Counted from the stretch's first letter, positions 1-7,897 are shown. The stretch is 44,020 nt of DNA from Cohnella nanjingensis (GCF_014212125.1 NZ_JACJVP010000043.1:49106-93125); one strand, 5' to 3'. A program made the numbers and translations. Notes: generated by a model from the sequence alone, not told the origin.

Positions 1-19
1 CTGTTCGGTCGGCGTTGGA

Positions 20-204
20 GGGTCCGGAGGTCTGGAGGTCCGGAGGTCTGGAGGTCCGGAGGTCTGGGGATTCGGAGGTCTGGGGGTCCGGAGGTCTGGA
101 GGTCCGGAGGTCTGGGGGTCGGAGGACTGGAGGACTGGTGGTCTGGAGGTCTGGCGGTCTGGAGGACTGGAGGTCTGGAGGTCTGGGGATCCGGAGGCCT
201 GACG
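20..204. repeat. Degenerate 8-bp tandem repeat (AGGTCYGG)n
   Basis: The unit AGGTCTGG/AGGTCCGG repeats head to tail about twenty times, first cleanly and then with one-base slips and changes to GGACTGG. One strand is very G-rich. It can be read as an open frame rich in R, S, G and L, but that is only the repeat translated; no ribosome binding site or gene neighbour supports a protein. It is probably a slippage-prone intergenic satellite. Confidence 0.85.
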
Positions 205-466
205 AATCTATGGTGACGGAACAATAGGTGCTTAGAATGTCAGAATGCCCGCTTACCATCAAATAAGAATCCAATAGGCCATGTAGATTTTATCGTTGCA
301 GCTCGTAAAGGCATCTGGGTCGGATTCGCCGCTGTACGATCCTTTCATAGGTTGTAGCAATTTTCATTATAGCCTGCCTGATAAGGTCATGCGTGTTTTG
401 TGTGCCCGGCTCTTGGCCGAACGTTCCGAGGCCGGCGGAACAGAAGAGTCTGGAAGCGAAAAAGAT
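205..466. other. Intergenic stretch with no gene seen
   Basis: Two short overlapping open frames on opposite strands lie here, but neither has a convincing ribosome binding site or a recognisable protein. I see no RNA gene. The region ends at the promoter of the YhgE-like gene. Confidence 0.5.
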
Positions 467-524
467 TTGACAGGACGATGCGTTTCCGCTTAATTTAAAC
501 ATGTGATTTAAACGCATGTTTAAA
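467..524 (+). promoter_or_regulatory. Promoter and inverted-repeat operator of the yhgE-like/tetR pair
   Basis: A TTGACA -35 box (467-472) and a TAATTT -10 box (491-496) are 18 bp apart. A perfect inverted repeat, TTTAAACATG (494-503) and CATGTTTAAA (515-524), overlaps the -10 box and expected start point; a third TTTAAAC lies between the arms. This is where a repressor would block transcription. The TetR-family gene two positions downstream is the natural candidate (inference from its neighbourhood). Confidence 0.6.
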
Positions 525-545
525 CGGAGTGGAGGAAACAGAGAG

Positions 546-1709
546 ATGTTACAAGCAATAAGGCTATTTATGAAAAGGCCGACGACATGGATCGGGATCG
601 CGACCGCGCTGATGTTCCAGCTGATCTTCTCCGTCGTCTGGATGACCGGCTACGACGGGGTGAACGACCGGATCCACAATCTAAAGGTGGGCATCGTGAA
701 CGAGGATCAAGGCTTCGGCGCGAAGATCGCCCAGCAGCTTCAGGAGACGCTGCCGGTACAGACGGAAGCGATCGGCAGCGAAGCGGAAGCCCAGCGCAAG
801 CTGAACGGCCGCGAGCTGCAGATGGTCATTCATATTCCTTCAACCTTCACGGCGGACGCGGGCTCCATCGATCGCAAGGCCACCATCGCCTACACGTTGA
901 ACGAGTCCAATCCTGCCCTGATCAAGAGCATGATGACCTCGGTGTCGACCCAGGTGACGGCTACCGTGAATAAGGTAGCGGCGGGTCAAGGCATCCGGCA
1001 AGCGCTCGTTCAGGCGAATCTGCCGGCCGATCAAGCGGCCGCCGCGGCCGAAGCCTTGTCGGAGCGGGTATCCGGCTCCGTCGCTTCGGTGAACCCGATC
1101 GACGGCATGAACAATCAGATGGTCCCGATGATGCTCGTGCTGGCTTCGTTCGTCGGCGCGATGATCTACGGCATGAACTTGGAGCAGTCCTCGATGGCAG
1201 CCGCGGCGGCTGGAGCCGGCCGGTGGCGCCGCTTCGGAGCGCGGGCGTGGATCAACGTCGCGGCCGCGGCAGTCGTCTCCCTCGTCGGCAGCGCGATGGT
1301 GCTGGCGCTCGGCGGCCAGGCGGTGCACGGATTCGCCGCTCTGTGGGGCATGGTGTTCCTCATCCTGCTGACCTTCATGTTCGTGACCCAGATGTTCCTG
1401 CTGCTGTTCGGCATGGGCGGCATGCTCTTCAATATTCTATTGCTCTCCGCCCAATTGGTGTCTTCGGGCGCGATGGTGCCGCGCGAATTGCTCTCCGGCT
1501 TCTATCTGAATCTGGGCAAGGGGCTGCCCGCGACCTATGCGGTCGAAGGCGGAATGAACGTGCTCTTCGGCGGTCCGGGCGTCGGTCATGCGGTCGGATC
1601 GTTGATTCTCATCGCGGCAGTCGCCGGCGCCGTCGGCACGCTCGCGGTCGCGCTCAAGCCGCAGCGCCAGCCGCGCGCCGCGGTCGCACCGTCGCCGGCT
1701 GCGGGCTGA
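546..1709 (+). CDS. YhgE/Pip-like ABC-2 type membrane protein
   Basis: A 387-aa membrane protein of the ABC-2 / YhgE type. It has one N-terminal membrane segment (about residues 14-34), an extracytoplasmic region of about 160 residues, and five or so hydrophobic segments in the C-terminal half, from the MNNQMVPMMLVLASF stretch onward. B. subtilis YhgE and phage-infection proteins share this layout, and relatives are permease parts of exporters; the substrate is unknown. The ATG at 546 is chosen because GGAGG sits at 531-535; the ATG at 516 lies inside the operator repeat. The downstream TetR gene resembles the B. subtilis yhgD-yhgE pairing, in reversed order. No ATPase gene is next to it. Confidence 0.75.
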   Translation: MLQAIRLFMKRPTTWIGIATALMFQLIFSVVWMTGYDGVNDRIHNLKVGIVNEDQGFGAKIAQQLQETLPVQTEAIGSEAEAQRKLNGRELQMVIHIPSTFTADAGSIDRKATIAYTLNESNPALIKSMMTSVSTQVTATVNKVAAGQGIRQALVQANLPADQAAAAAEALSERVSGSVASVNPIDGMNNQMVPMMLVLASFVGAMIYGMNLEQSSMAAAAAGAGRWRRFGARAWINVAAAAVVSLVGSAMVLALGGQAVHGFAALWGMVFLILLTFMFVTQMFLLLFGMGGMLFNILLLSAQLVSSGAMVPRELLSGFYLNLGKGLPATYAVEGGMNVLFGGPGVGHAVGSLILIAAVAGAVGTLAVALKPQRQPRAAVAPSPAAG

Positions 1710-1782
1710 GGCAATCGCTTGCTTCCATGAACGGGGGTGGTCCATAATAGGACATATCCCCCGCATGAGGCTGGAGGCAGAG

Positions 1783-2397
1783 ATGGAATCAACCGAACAG
1801 GACGTGAAGAGGCGGCTGTTGCTTGCCGCGAAGAAGCTGTTCGCCCGCCAAGGGTTCGACGGGACGACGATCCGGCAGATCTGCGAGGAGGCCGGCGCGA
1901 ACGTCGCGCTCGTCTCGTATTACTTTGGGGGAAAGGACAAGATCTTCGAAGCGGTGATCGAGACCTTCTTCCCACACGACAGCATCCGGGAGCGGTTCGC
2001 CGAGTCGATGGAGCCGGTGAACGGCGTCCGGGCCGTCATCCGGGAAGTGATCCTCTATCGCTCGCGGGATCCCGAGCTGGTTCAGCTGATCCAGAACGAA
2101 TCTTCCCACGATTCGCCCCGGACGGAGATTATCCGCAAGCATCTCATACCGATCTGGACGCGAATGCGGGATCTGCTGGAGCAGGGCAAGCGCGAAGGCG
2201 TCTTCCGTTTTCGTTCGCTCGACAATACGTTTCTGTATATCTGGGGAGGACTGCTGTTCCATCGGGAATTCAACTTGTTCGATCCGATCTTGGCCGACGC
2301 GCCTCCGACGGCGGAGCAGCTGACGCAGGATCTGACGGACTTCGTCCTCGGCGCCTTGCATTGCGGAGCGGCGGCCGGCAACGAAACGAAGGTATAA
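1783..2397 (+). CDS. TetR/AcrR-family transcriptional repressor
   Basis: A 204-aa protein of normal TetR length. The N-terminal helix-turn-helix is clear: RRLLLAAKKLFARQGFDG, then TTIRQICEEAG and the recognition helix ending in SYYFGGKDKIF. The C-terminal part should bind a ligand and form dimers. The start at 1783 is chosen because GGAGG lies just upstream; an in-frame ATG at 1765 has no ribosome binding site. It lies 73 bp after the YhgE-like gene on the same strand and probably shares its promoter. It likely represses that promoter through the inverted repeat at 494-524 (inference). Confidence 0.85.
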   Translation: MESTEQDVKRRLLLAAKKLFARQGFDGTTIRQICEEAGANVALVSYYFGGKDKIFEAVIETFFPHDSIRERFAESMEPVNGVRAVIREVILYRSRDPELVQLIQNESSHDSPRTEIIRKHLIPIWTRMRDLLEQGKREGVFRFRSLDNTFLYIWGGLLFHREFNLFDPILADAPPTAEQLTQDLTDFVLGALHCGAAAGNETKV

Positions 2398-2532
2398 TCC
2401 GCATGGCGCTTCCCGGAGGGGAGCGTCTATTGGTTTTGCGCCGGACGAGCGGATATACCCGAGTCTGCGGGGAACTGACAGAATGGGAAGGCTTTGGGCG
2501 GCGATGCCGCCACGATGAGGAGGAGCATATAG

Positions 2533-4722
2533 ATGAGCGAAGCGGTGAAGACGGAAGTGAGAGAGAGCGAAGAACGGATGATCGCGCAGATCGCCGCCGA
2601 ACTCGGGCTGAAGACCGGTCAAGTGCGGACCGTGTCGGGGTTGTTGGACGAAGGCAATACGATCCCCTTCATCGCCCGGTACCGGAAGGAGATGACCGGC
2701 GAGCTGGACGAGAACCAGCTGCGCGCGATCGAAGAACGCAGAGGATATCTGAAGCAGCTGGAGCTTCGCAAGGACGAAGTCGTCCGGCTGATCGACGAGC
2801 AGGGCAAGCTGACGCCGGAGCTCGAAGGCGCCATTCGCAAAGCCGTCAAGCTGCAGGAGATCGAGGACCTCTATCGGCCGTACCGGCAGAAGCGCAAGAC
2901 GCGGGCGAGCGTCGCCAAGGAACGGGGGCTGGAGCCGCTCGCGCAGTGGCTGCTGTCGCAGCCGCGGCAGGGCGATCTGCTCGCCGAGGCGGCGAAGTAC
3001 GTCGACGAGGGGAAGGGCGTCCCGACGGCGCAGGATGCCGCGCAGGGCGCCATGGACATCGTCGCGGAGGGCATCGCCGACGACGCGGACATCCGCAAGT
3101 GGGTGCGCCGGTTCACATGGGATCATGGCGTCTTGACGAGCAAGGCGAAGAATGCGGAAGCGGAGAGCGTCTACGAGATGTACTATCAGTACAGCGAGCC
3201 GGTGAAGCGTCTGCCGCCGCACCGGGTGCTGGCCATCAACCGCGGCGAGCGGGAGGACGTGCTGGGCGTCGGGCTCGACGTCCCGACCGACCGCGTCGTC
3301 GCAGAGCTGCATCGGCGCGTGATCCGCGGGCCGTCTTTGGCTAGGGACGCGCTGGCGGCCGCGGCCGAAGACGCCTACAAGCGGCTCATCGCCCCTTCCA
3401 TTGAGCGGGAGCTGCGCGGCGAACTGACGGACAAGGCGGAAGAACATGCCATCGGCATCTTCTCGGAGAACCTGCGCAACCTGCTGCTCCAAGCGCCGGT
3501 CAAAGGCCGCGTCGTCCTCGGCGTCGATCCGGCCTTCCGGACGGGCTGCAAGCTCGCCGTCGTGGACGACACGGGCAAGCTGCTGGAGGTGGCGGTCTCT
3601 TATCCGACGCCGCCGCACAACAAGAAAGCCGAGGCCGAAGCGCTGTTCCGCCGGCTAATCGCGCAGTACGGCGTCACGCTGATCGTCGTCGGCAACGGGA
3701 CGGCGTCGCGCGAGACGGAGCAATTCGTGGTCGGCGTCATCAAGGGCATGCCCGAGCGCGGCCTGCAGTATCTCATCGTCAACGAGGCCGGCGCGAGCGT
3801 CTACTCCGCCTCCAAGCTGGCGCAGGAGGAGTTCCCGGACCTGGACGTCGCGGAGCGCAGCGCGGTATCGATCGCCCGCCGGCTCCAGGATCCGCTGGCG
3901 GAGCTGGTGAAGATCGAGCCGAAGGCGATCGGCGTCGGGCAGTACCAGCACGACGTGACGCAGAAGCGGCTCGAGGAGAGTCTCGGCGGCGTCGTCGAGT
4001 CGGCGGTCAACCATGTCGGCGTCGACGTGAACACGGCGTCTCCTTCGCTGCTGTCCTACGTCTCCGGCATCAACGCGACGCTGGCGAAGAACATCGTGAA
4101 GACGCGCGAGGAGAACGGGAAGTTCACGGACCGCAAGCAGCTGCAGAAGGTGCCGCGGCTCGGGGCCAAGGCGTTCGAGCAGTGCGCGGGCTTCCTGCGC
4201 ATCACCGACGGGCGCAATCCGCTCGACCGGACGCCCATCCACCCCGAATCCTACGAGGTGGTCGACCGGCTGTTCCGCGAGCTGCGGCTGGAGCTGGCGG
4301 CGATCGGCTCCGAGGAGCTGAAGGAGCGGCTGCGGGAGATCAAGCCCGAAGAAGTCGCGGTTCAATTGGGCGTCGGCGTGCCGACGCTGCGGGATATTCT
4401 CGGCAGCCTGCAGCGGCCGGGACGCGATCCCCGAGACGAGCTGCCGCCGCCGATCTTCCACACGGACGTCCTCGACATCGAAGACCTGCAGCCGGGCATG
4501 GAGCTGGCGGGAACGGTCCGGAACGTGGTGGACTTCGGCGCCTTCGTCGACATCGGCATCAAGAACGACGGGCTCGTACACATTTCGCAGCTCAGCAACC
4601 GGTTCGTCAAGCATCCGACCGAGGTCGTTGCCGTCGGCGACACGGTTAAGGTGTGGGTGATCGGCGTCGATCAGAAGAAAGGACGCGTCAGCCTCACGAT
4701 GAAGGGGCCTTCCGAAGCGTAA
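2533..4722 (+). CDS. tex: Tex-family S1 RNA-binding protein
   Basis: A 729-aa protein of the usual Tex length. The N-terminal helical Tex region holds IPFIARYRKEMTGELDE near residues 44-60. A YqgF/RNase H-like domain starts at GRVVLGVDPAFRTGCKLAVV (about 325). Helix-hairpin-helix motifs follow at NTASPSLLSYVSGI and FTDRKQLQKVPRLGAKAFEQ (about 500-560). The C-terminal S1 domain is DLQPGMELAGTVRNVVDFGA onward (about 650-725). Tex proteins bind nucleic acid and affect transcription and RNA turnover in the cytoplasm. GGAGGAG lies before the ATG. The gene is high in G+C; one sampled 60-base line is 44/60. A terminator follows at 4766. Confidence 0.95.
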   Translation: MSEAVKTEVRESEERMIAQIAAELGLKTGQVRTVSGLLDEGNTIPFIARYRKEMTGELDENQLRAIEERRGYLKQLELRKDEVVRLIDEQGKLTPELEGAIRKAVKLQEIEDLYRPYRQKRKTRASVAKERGLEPLAQWLLSQPRQGDLLAEAAKYVDEGKGVPTAQDAAQGAMDIVAEGIADDADIRKWVRRFTWDHGVLTSKAKNAEAESVYEMYYQYSEPVKRLPPHRVLAINRGEREDVLGVGLDVPTDRVVAELHRRVIRGPSLARDALAAAAEDAYKRLIAPSIERELRGELTDKAEEHAIGIFSENLRNLLLQAPVKGRVVLGVDPAFRTGCKLAVVDDTGKLLEVAVSYPTPPHNKKAEAEALFRRLIAQYGVTLIVVGNGTASRETEQFVVGVIKGMPERGLQYLIVNEAGASVYSASKLAQEEFPDLDVAERSAVSIARRLQDPLAELVKIEPKAIGVGQYQHDVTQKRLEESLGGVVESAVNHVGVDVNTASPSLLSYVSGINATLAKNIVKTREENGKFTDRKQLQKVPRLGAKAFEQCAGFLRITDGRNPLDRTPIHPESYEVVDRLFRELRLELAAIGSEELKERLREIKPEEVAVQLGVGVPTLRDILGSLQRPGRDPRDELPPPIFHTDVLDIEDLQPGMELAGTVRNVVDFGAFVDIGIKNDGLVHISQLSNRFVKHPTEVVAVGDTVKVWVIGVDQKKGRVSLTMKGPSEA

Positions 4723-4765
4723 GGAGCGAAGAAGGACCGTCGGATTCGGATCCCAATAAAAGATG

Positions 4766-4815
4766 AAGAAGCCGCCACGCGGACAAGCTCAAGGCTTGCC
4801 GCTGGCGGCTTCTTG
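4766..4815 (+). terminator. Terminator between tex and cmpA
   Basis: Perfect 12-bp arms AAGAAGCCGCCA (4766-4777) and TGGCGGCTTCTT (4803-4814) with further pairing inside (GCGG/CCGC, CAAGC/GCTTG). The genes on both sides converge, so it may stop both transcripts; the T run on the plus side is short. Confidence 0.7.
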
Positions 4816-4920
4816 CATGCAGGCGCTGTGGGGCATCCTGCGGATGTATATCGAAGGAAATGAGGGCATTCGGAGGGTTCATGCGATGCGTGGCGCCGGG
4901 GCGTCAAGCGGGCATGGCCC

Positions 4921-5064
4921 TTAAGGCTGCGAACGGGGAACGATGGTCCCGCCTGCAGACGATTGACGCTGGTAGAAAAACCAGCAGTCGTTCAGCATCT
5001 TGATCTGCCGGCGGTCTTTCTTGAGGTAAGCCCTCATCAGCTGGTTGCACAGCCATTGCGGCAT
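4921..5064 (-). CDS. cmpA: Cortex morphogenetic protein CmpA
   Basis: A 47-aa protein starting MPQWLCNQLMRAYLKKD and continuing RRQIKMLNDCWFFYQ, which matches the pattern of the small spore protein CmpA (B. subtilis form about 37 aa). In B. subtilis CmpA acts in the mother cell as an adaptor for ClpXP turnover of SpoIVA and monitors spore envelope assembly. The start at 5064 is set by GGAGGAGG directly upstream (5074-5081 on the plus strand); a longer frame reaching 5151 has no such signal. About ten C-terminal residues extend past the B. subtilis length. Its place between tex and a SprT-family gene matches the B. subtilis order. The gene shows that the host makes endospores. Confidence 0.88.
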   Translation of the reverse strand: MPQWLCNQLMRAYLKKDRRQIKMLNDCWFFYQRQSSAGGTIVPRSQP

Positions 5065-5099
5065 TGCTGTCGTCCTCCTCCCATCACATGCTGTAGTAT

Positions 5100-5108
5100 T
5101 AACATATG
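5100..5108 (-). promoter_or_regulatory. Possible mother-cell sigma factor -10 element for cmpA
   Basis: On the minus strand CATATGTTA lies 36 bp before the cmpA start. It fits the SigK -10 pattern CATANNNTA and partly the SigE pattern. No convincing -35 element is visible, so this is a weak call supported mainly by the known sporulation role of cmpA. Confidence 0.3.
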
Positions 5109-5203
5109 GGAGTGGGCGAATGACCGTGCAGGTCCGACAAAAGTTGCGCAATGGCCTATAGCCGGATGGGGCAGACCGCGGTTGGCGCCGGCGTTGGATT
5201 ACG

Positions 5204-5560
5204 TTAGATCGAGCCTTCTTCTTCGTACCATTGCTCCAGCTGCGCTTGCAGCGCCCGGATCTCCGTGAGCAGCGAGACGAGCGGGTAGGCGCTCTCGCGG
5301 ATCGCGGCGAAGGTGCTTTCCAATTCGTTGATGTAGTCCATGCCGCTCGTTGGAATTATCGCTTCATCAAGCAAATCCAGTTCGCCGATCTCCGCGATCG
5401 CCTTCGGCAGCTCCGGCACGTTGTCGGCCGTCAGCTTGGACAGTTCCTTGTGCAGTCTCAAGTTCAGCGCGCTCAGCTGATAGGCGTGGGAAGCGGGCAT
5501 CTCCACGAACAACAGGCTTCCGTCGCGGCGGTGCAGCAGAATATGGGTCATCTTAGGCAT
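5204..5560 (-). CDS. Conserved-looking hypothetical protein, 118 aa
   Basis: I do not recognise this protein. It has no signal peptide or membrane segment and is acidic, rich in L, E and A. The first 25 residues (HILLHRRDGSLLFVEMP) look like beta strands, and the rest looks helical with possible coiled-coil character (ESTFAAIRESAYPLVSLL to the end). The ATG at 5560 has GAGGGGAG upstream; an ATG three codons later is also possible. It lies between cmpA and the SprT gene, divergent from the latter across a 121-bp region holding an inverted repeat. Codon use matches the neighbours, which supports a real gene. Confidence 0.6.
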   Translation of the reverse strand: MPKMTHILLHRRDGSLLFVEMPASHAYQLSALNLRLHKELSKLTADNVPELPKAIAEIGELDLLDEAIIPTSGMDYINELESTFAAIRESAYPLVSLLTEIRALQAQLEQWYEEEGSI

Positions 5561-5593
5561 ATCGAATAAGGGCTCCCCTCGGGCAAATTCTAC

Positions 5594-5624
5594 TTGACAG
5601 TGTAGCCCAACCGGAGGCTACAAT
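5594..5624 (+). promoter_or_regulatory. Promoter with inverted repeat upstream of sprT-like gene
   Basis: TTGACA (5594-5599) and TACAAT (5619-5624) make a good promoter, though the 19-bp spacer is slightly long. The inverted repeat TGTAGCC (5601-5607) / GGCTACA (5616-5622) lies between and over the -10 box and could be an operator for an unknown regulator. Confidence 0.5.
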
Positions 5625-5681
5625 TCAAGTAGGACAAGCGATCCGTGGCGCGGTTCGGGACAGCTCAGGGAGGCGTGTGAC

Positions 5682-6188
5682 ATGGAGGACCGCGAGCTTC
5701 AGGCTTGGGTGGAGCAGGTATCGCAGCAGTGGTTCGGGATGCCGTTCCGGCACAAGGCCGTTTTCAATGCGAGGCTGCGTACGACGGGCGGACGGTATTT
5801 TACGAAAAGCCATCATATCGAGATCAGTCCTCATCAGTTGGCCTTCAACGGCCCGGAGGAGACGGAGCGGATCATCAAGCACGAGCTGTGCCATTATCAT
5901 CTGCACCTGCTCGGGCGGGGTTATCGTCATCGCGACCCCGAGTTCAAGGCGCTGCTCGCGAAGGTGGGCGCTACGCTCTACTGTCAGTCGCTGCCGGGCG
6001 CCAAGCGCAGCCTGCCGGTGAAGTACCTGCTGATCTGCCGCGCGTGCGGGATGACGTATCCGCGCAAGCGCAAGACCGATCCCCGCAAGTATGCCTGCGG
6101 CCGCTGCCGGGGCAAGCTGAAGCTGGAAGCCGCCGTGCCGGAGACGGGACCCGAGGCCGCGCAGAAGCCCGCTACGACGCCTGTTTGA
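5682..6188 (+). CDS. SprT-family zinc metalloprotein (SprT-like)
   Basis: A 168-aa cytoplasmic protein. The HExxH zinc site is at residues 67-71 in KHELCHYHLHLLGRGYRH, with the histidine-rich turn typical of SprT/Spartan proteins. A C-terminal zinc ribbon is made by CRAC (120-123) and CGRC (140-143). The family includes bacterial SprT and eukaryotic Spartan, which cuts proteins cross-linked to DNA; the bacterial role is poorly known. The ATG at 5682 has GGAGG about 9 bp upstream. The closeness to tex and cmpA repeats the B. subtilis arrangement. The tail after residue 150 (PETGPEAAQKPATTPV) is low complexity. Confidence 0.88.
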   Translation: MEDRELQAWVEQVSQQWFGMPFRHKAVFNARLRTTGGRYFTKSHHIEISPHQLAFNGPEETERIIKHELCHYHLHLLGRGYRHRDPEFKALLAKVGATLYCQSLPGAKRSLPVKYLLICRACGMTYPRKRKTDPRKYACGRCRGKLKLEAAVPETGPEAAQKPATTPV

Positions 6189-6239
6189 GGGGCGGGAGAC
6201 CGCTTGCGAGATGGGAATAAAAAACAGTGTTCAAAAGGC

Positions 6240-6268
6240 TTGACTTCAGGATTGAAGCATGATAAATT
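6240..6268 (+). promoter_or_regulatory. tRNA-Asn/tRNA-Ser promoter
   Basis: TTGACT (6240-6245) and TAAATT (6263-6268) with a 17-bp spacer lie 32 bp before tRNA-Asn. Confidence 0.6.
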
Positions 6269-6300
6269 AATCAATGTCACTTTTGAAGAACGAACGTCAT

Positions 6301-6376
6301 TCCCTGATAGCTCAGTTGGTAGAGCACTCGACTGTTAATCGAGTTGTCACAGGTTCGAGTCCTGTTCGGGGAGCCA
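6301..6376 (+). tRNA. tRNA-Asn (anticodon GTT)
   Basis: Cloverleaf: acceptor arms TCCCTGA/TCGGGGA, D arm with AGCTCAGTTGGTAGAGC, anticodon stem CTCGA/TCGAG around loop CTGTTAA, T arm with GGTTCGAGTCC, and encoded CCA at 6374-6376. Confidence 0.97.
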
Positions 6377-6377
6377 T

Positions 6378-6468
6378 GGAGAGATACCCAAGTGGCTCAA
6401 GGGGACCCTCTGCTAAGGGGTTAGACTGCGCAAGTGGTGCGAGGGTTCGAATCCCTCTCTCTCCGCCA
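6378..6468 (+). tRNA. tRNA-Ser (anticodon GCT)
   Basis: Class II tRNA: acceptor arms GGAGAGA/TCTCTCC, anticodon loop CTGCTAA in stem ACCCT/GGGGT, a long variable arm, T arm GGGTTCGAATCCC and encoded CCA. It starts two bases after tRNA-Asn and is surely cotranscribed with it. Confidence 0.97.
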
Positions 6469-6484
6469 CCACGGTGACATGACG

Positions 6485-6510
6485 AGGACTGCCGACAGGC
6501 AGTCCTTTTT
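6485..6510 (+). terminator. Terminator of the tRNA-Asn/tRNA-Ser unit
   Basis: Stem AGGACTGCC (6485-6493) / GGCAGTCCT (6498-6506), GACA loop, then a run of five T. Confidence 0.9.
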
Positions 6511-6547
6511 GACATCTTAAGGGTCATCCAGCACGCAGAGGAAGACG

Positions 6548-6572
6548 AAGGACTACCGGTCGGCGGTCCTTT
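6548..6572 (+). terminator. Second terminator-like hairpin
   Basis: Arms AAGGACTACCG and CGGCGGTCCTT pair with one mismatch and resemble the stem at 6485-6506, suggesting a decayed duplicate. The T run is short. Confidence 0.45.
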
Positions 6573-6600
6573 GGGTTAGCTGGCCAGGGGATGCTGGTGG

Positions 6601-6687
6601 ACCGAGGAGTTAGTCGATTTTTTCGACTATCTCGGCGCCGGGGGGCACGTGAACCGAGGAGTTAATCGATTTTTTCGATTTACTCGA
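6601..6687. repeat. Two tandem hairpin repeats with compensating changes
   Basis: Copy 1 (6601-6635) and copy 2 (6653-6687) share ACCGAGGAGTTARTCGATTT and a second half able to fold back. Copy 1 pairs TAGTCGA with TCGACTA; copy 2 pairs AATCGA with TCGATT, so a base in one arm changed together with its partner. Outer arms CCGAG/CTCGG (copy 1) and CGAG/CTCG (copy 2) add to the stem. It lies between the tRNA terminators and the convergent corA gene. Confidence 0.6.
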
Positions 6688-6805
6688 ACGACCGTGCGCC
6701 ACTGGGATCGTCGATCGTTTCAACGAACGCCTCGTACAGAAGCTGCGTATTGGCAGCCTCTCTTCTCACCTCGCGCGTTCCGTCACAATCGCTCGCCGGG
6801 ACGCA

Positions 6806-7747
6806 TCAAAGCCACTTTTTCCGCTTATAATACCACCACAGCCCGCCGGAGATCACGAGCATGACGATCCACACCATGCCATAGCCATACTTCCAGTTCA
6901 ACTCGGGCATGACGCGGAAGTTCATGCCGTACAGGCCAACGACGAAGGTGAGCGGCAGGAAGATGGAGCTGACGATCGTGAGCGTCTTCATGATCTCGTT
7001 CATGCGGTCGGACTTCATGTTCAGTTGAAGCTCCAATAGCCCGGTCAAGGACTCGCGGAACGAATCGATCGAATCGAGCACGCGCGAGAGGTGGTCGTAG
7101 AGGTCGACGAAGTAGACGTCCGCCTCTTGACGGGAGTAAGGGAACTGCTGATGGGTCAATTGGGCCAGAGCCGCCTTCTCATCCGCCAAGATGCGTCTGA
7201 TCGTATGGAGACGACGTTTCAACCGGAAGACGTCGCCTGCGATCCGGACATTCGGGTTGCGGAAGAGCGCGCGTTCGTGCCCGTCGATGAGATTCTCCAC
7301 CTTGTCGGTGAGATCGGCGTAGTCGTCCACGCAGCGATCCAGCAGGCGGTACAGGATCGCGCCAGAGAACTCCATGAACCGCGGAGCCGCGTTCCTGAAG
7401 TCGGCTGCCGCCTGACTGAGGGACTCCACTTCTTGATGGGCGACCGTAATGACGTAGTTCGGTCCGATGACGTGCTCGATCTCCACGGTGGAGAGATCCT
7501 TGCTGGCTTGGAAAAACGTCAGCAGCATGTGCTTGTCGTAACGGTCGAGCTTCGGGCGCTGATTCAGCTTCACGCAATCCTCGACGATAAGCGGATGACA
7601 ATGGAACGTATCCGTGAGGACGCGCTCGATCTCGTCCGTGGGCGCGGAGACGAGGGAGATCCAGGCGATTTCGCCCTCGCTCGGAAGCCGGATAGGCGCC
7701 TCCTGGACGGTCTTGGAACGGGTGTCGTAGAGCAGCATAAAGGTCAC
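6806..7747 (-). CDS. corA: CorA-family magnesium/divalent cation transporter
   Basis: A 313-aa protein of normal CorA length. A large cytoplasmic N-terminal domain is followed by two C-terminal membrane segments. The signature GMN is at residues 274-276 in LYGMNF, and the tail WWYYKRKKWL is the usual positive end. CorA forms pentameric channels in the cell membrane that take up Mg2+ and sometimes Co2+ or Ni2+. The start is GTG at 7747, with AAAAGGAGG upstream at 9 bp spacing; an ATG three codons later is the alternative. It lies between two tRNA clusters on the opposite strand. Confidence 0.93.
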   Translation of the reverse strand: MTFMLLYDTRSKTVQEAPIRLPSEGEIAWISLVSAPTDEIERVLTDTFHCHPLIVEDCVKLNQRPKLDRYDKHMLLTFFQASKDLSTVEIEHVIGPNYVITVAHQEVESLSQAAADFRNAAPRFMEFSGAILYRLLDRCVDDYADLTDKVENLIDGHERALFRNPNVRIAGDVFRLKRRLHTIRRILADEKAALAQLTHQQFPYSRQEADVYFVDLYDHLSRVLDSIDSFRESLTGLLELQLNMKSDRMNEIMKTLTIVSSIFLPLTFVVGLYGMNFRVMPELNWKYGYGMVWIVMLVISGGLWWYYKRKKWL

Positions 7748-7814
7748 GAATCACGGCCTCCTTTTGCCTTTAGAATAGCATATTTTGTCATCAAAAAAAG
7801 TTTGGGCGAAAAGC

Positions 7815-7843
7815 TTGCCAACTCGCGATCTATGTTATATAAT
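7815..7843 (+). promoter_or_regulatory. Strong promoter of the tRNA-Glu-Lys-Leu unit
   Basis: TTGCCA (7815-7820), 17-bp spacer and a perfect TATAAT (7838-7843), 54 bp before tRNA-Glu. Confidence 0.8.
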
Positions 7844-7897
7844 CATTTTTGTCGTCTGAAAGGGACCACCGGGAAACGAACGGTCCGAGATCGATGC

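Noticed and set aside
1789..3618. A 609-codon minus-strand open frame
   Set aside because: Antisense shadow of the tetR and tex genes, rich in R, L and D with no recognisable domain.
6274..6477. Open frame across tRNA-Asn and tRNA-Ser
   Set aside because: It is read straight through two tRNA genes and has no ribosome binding site.
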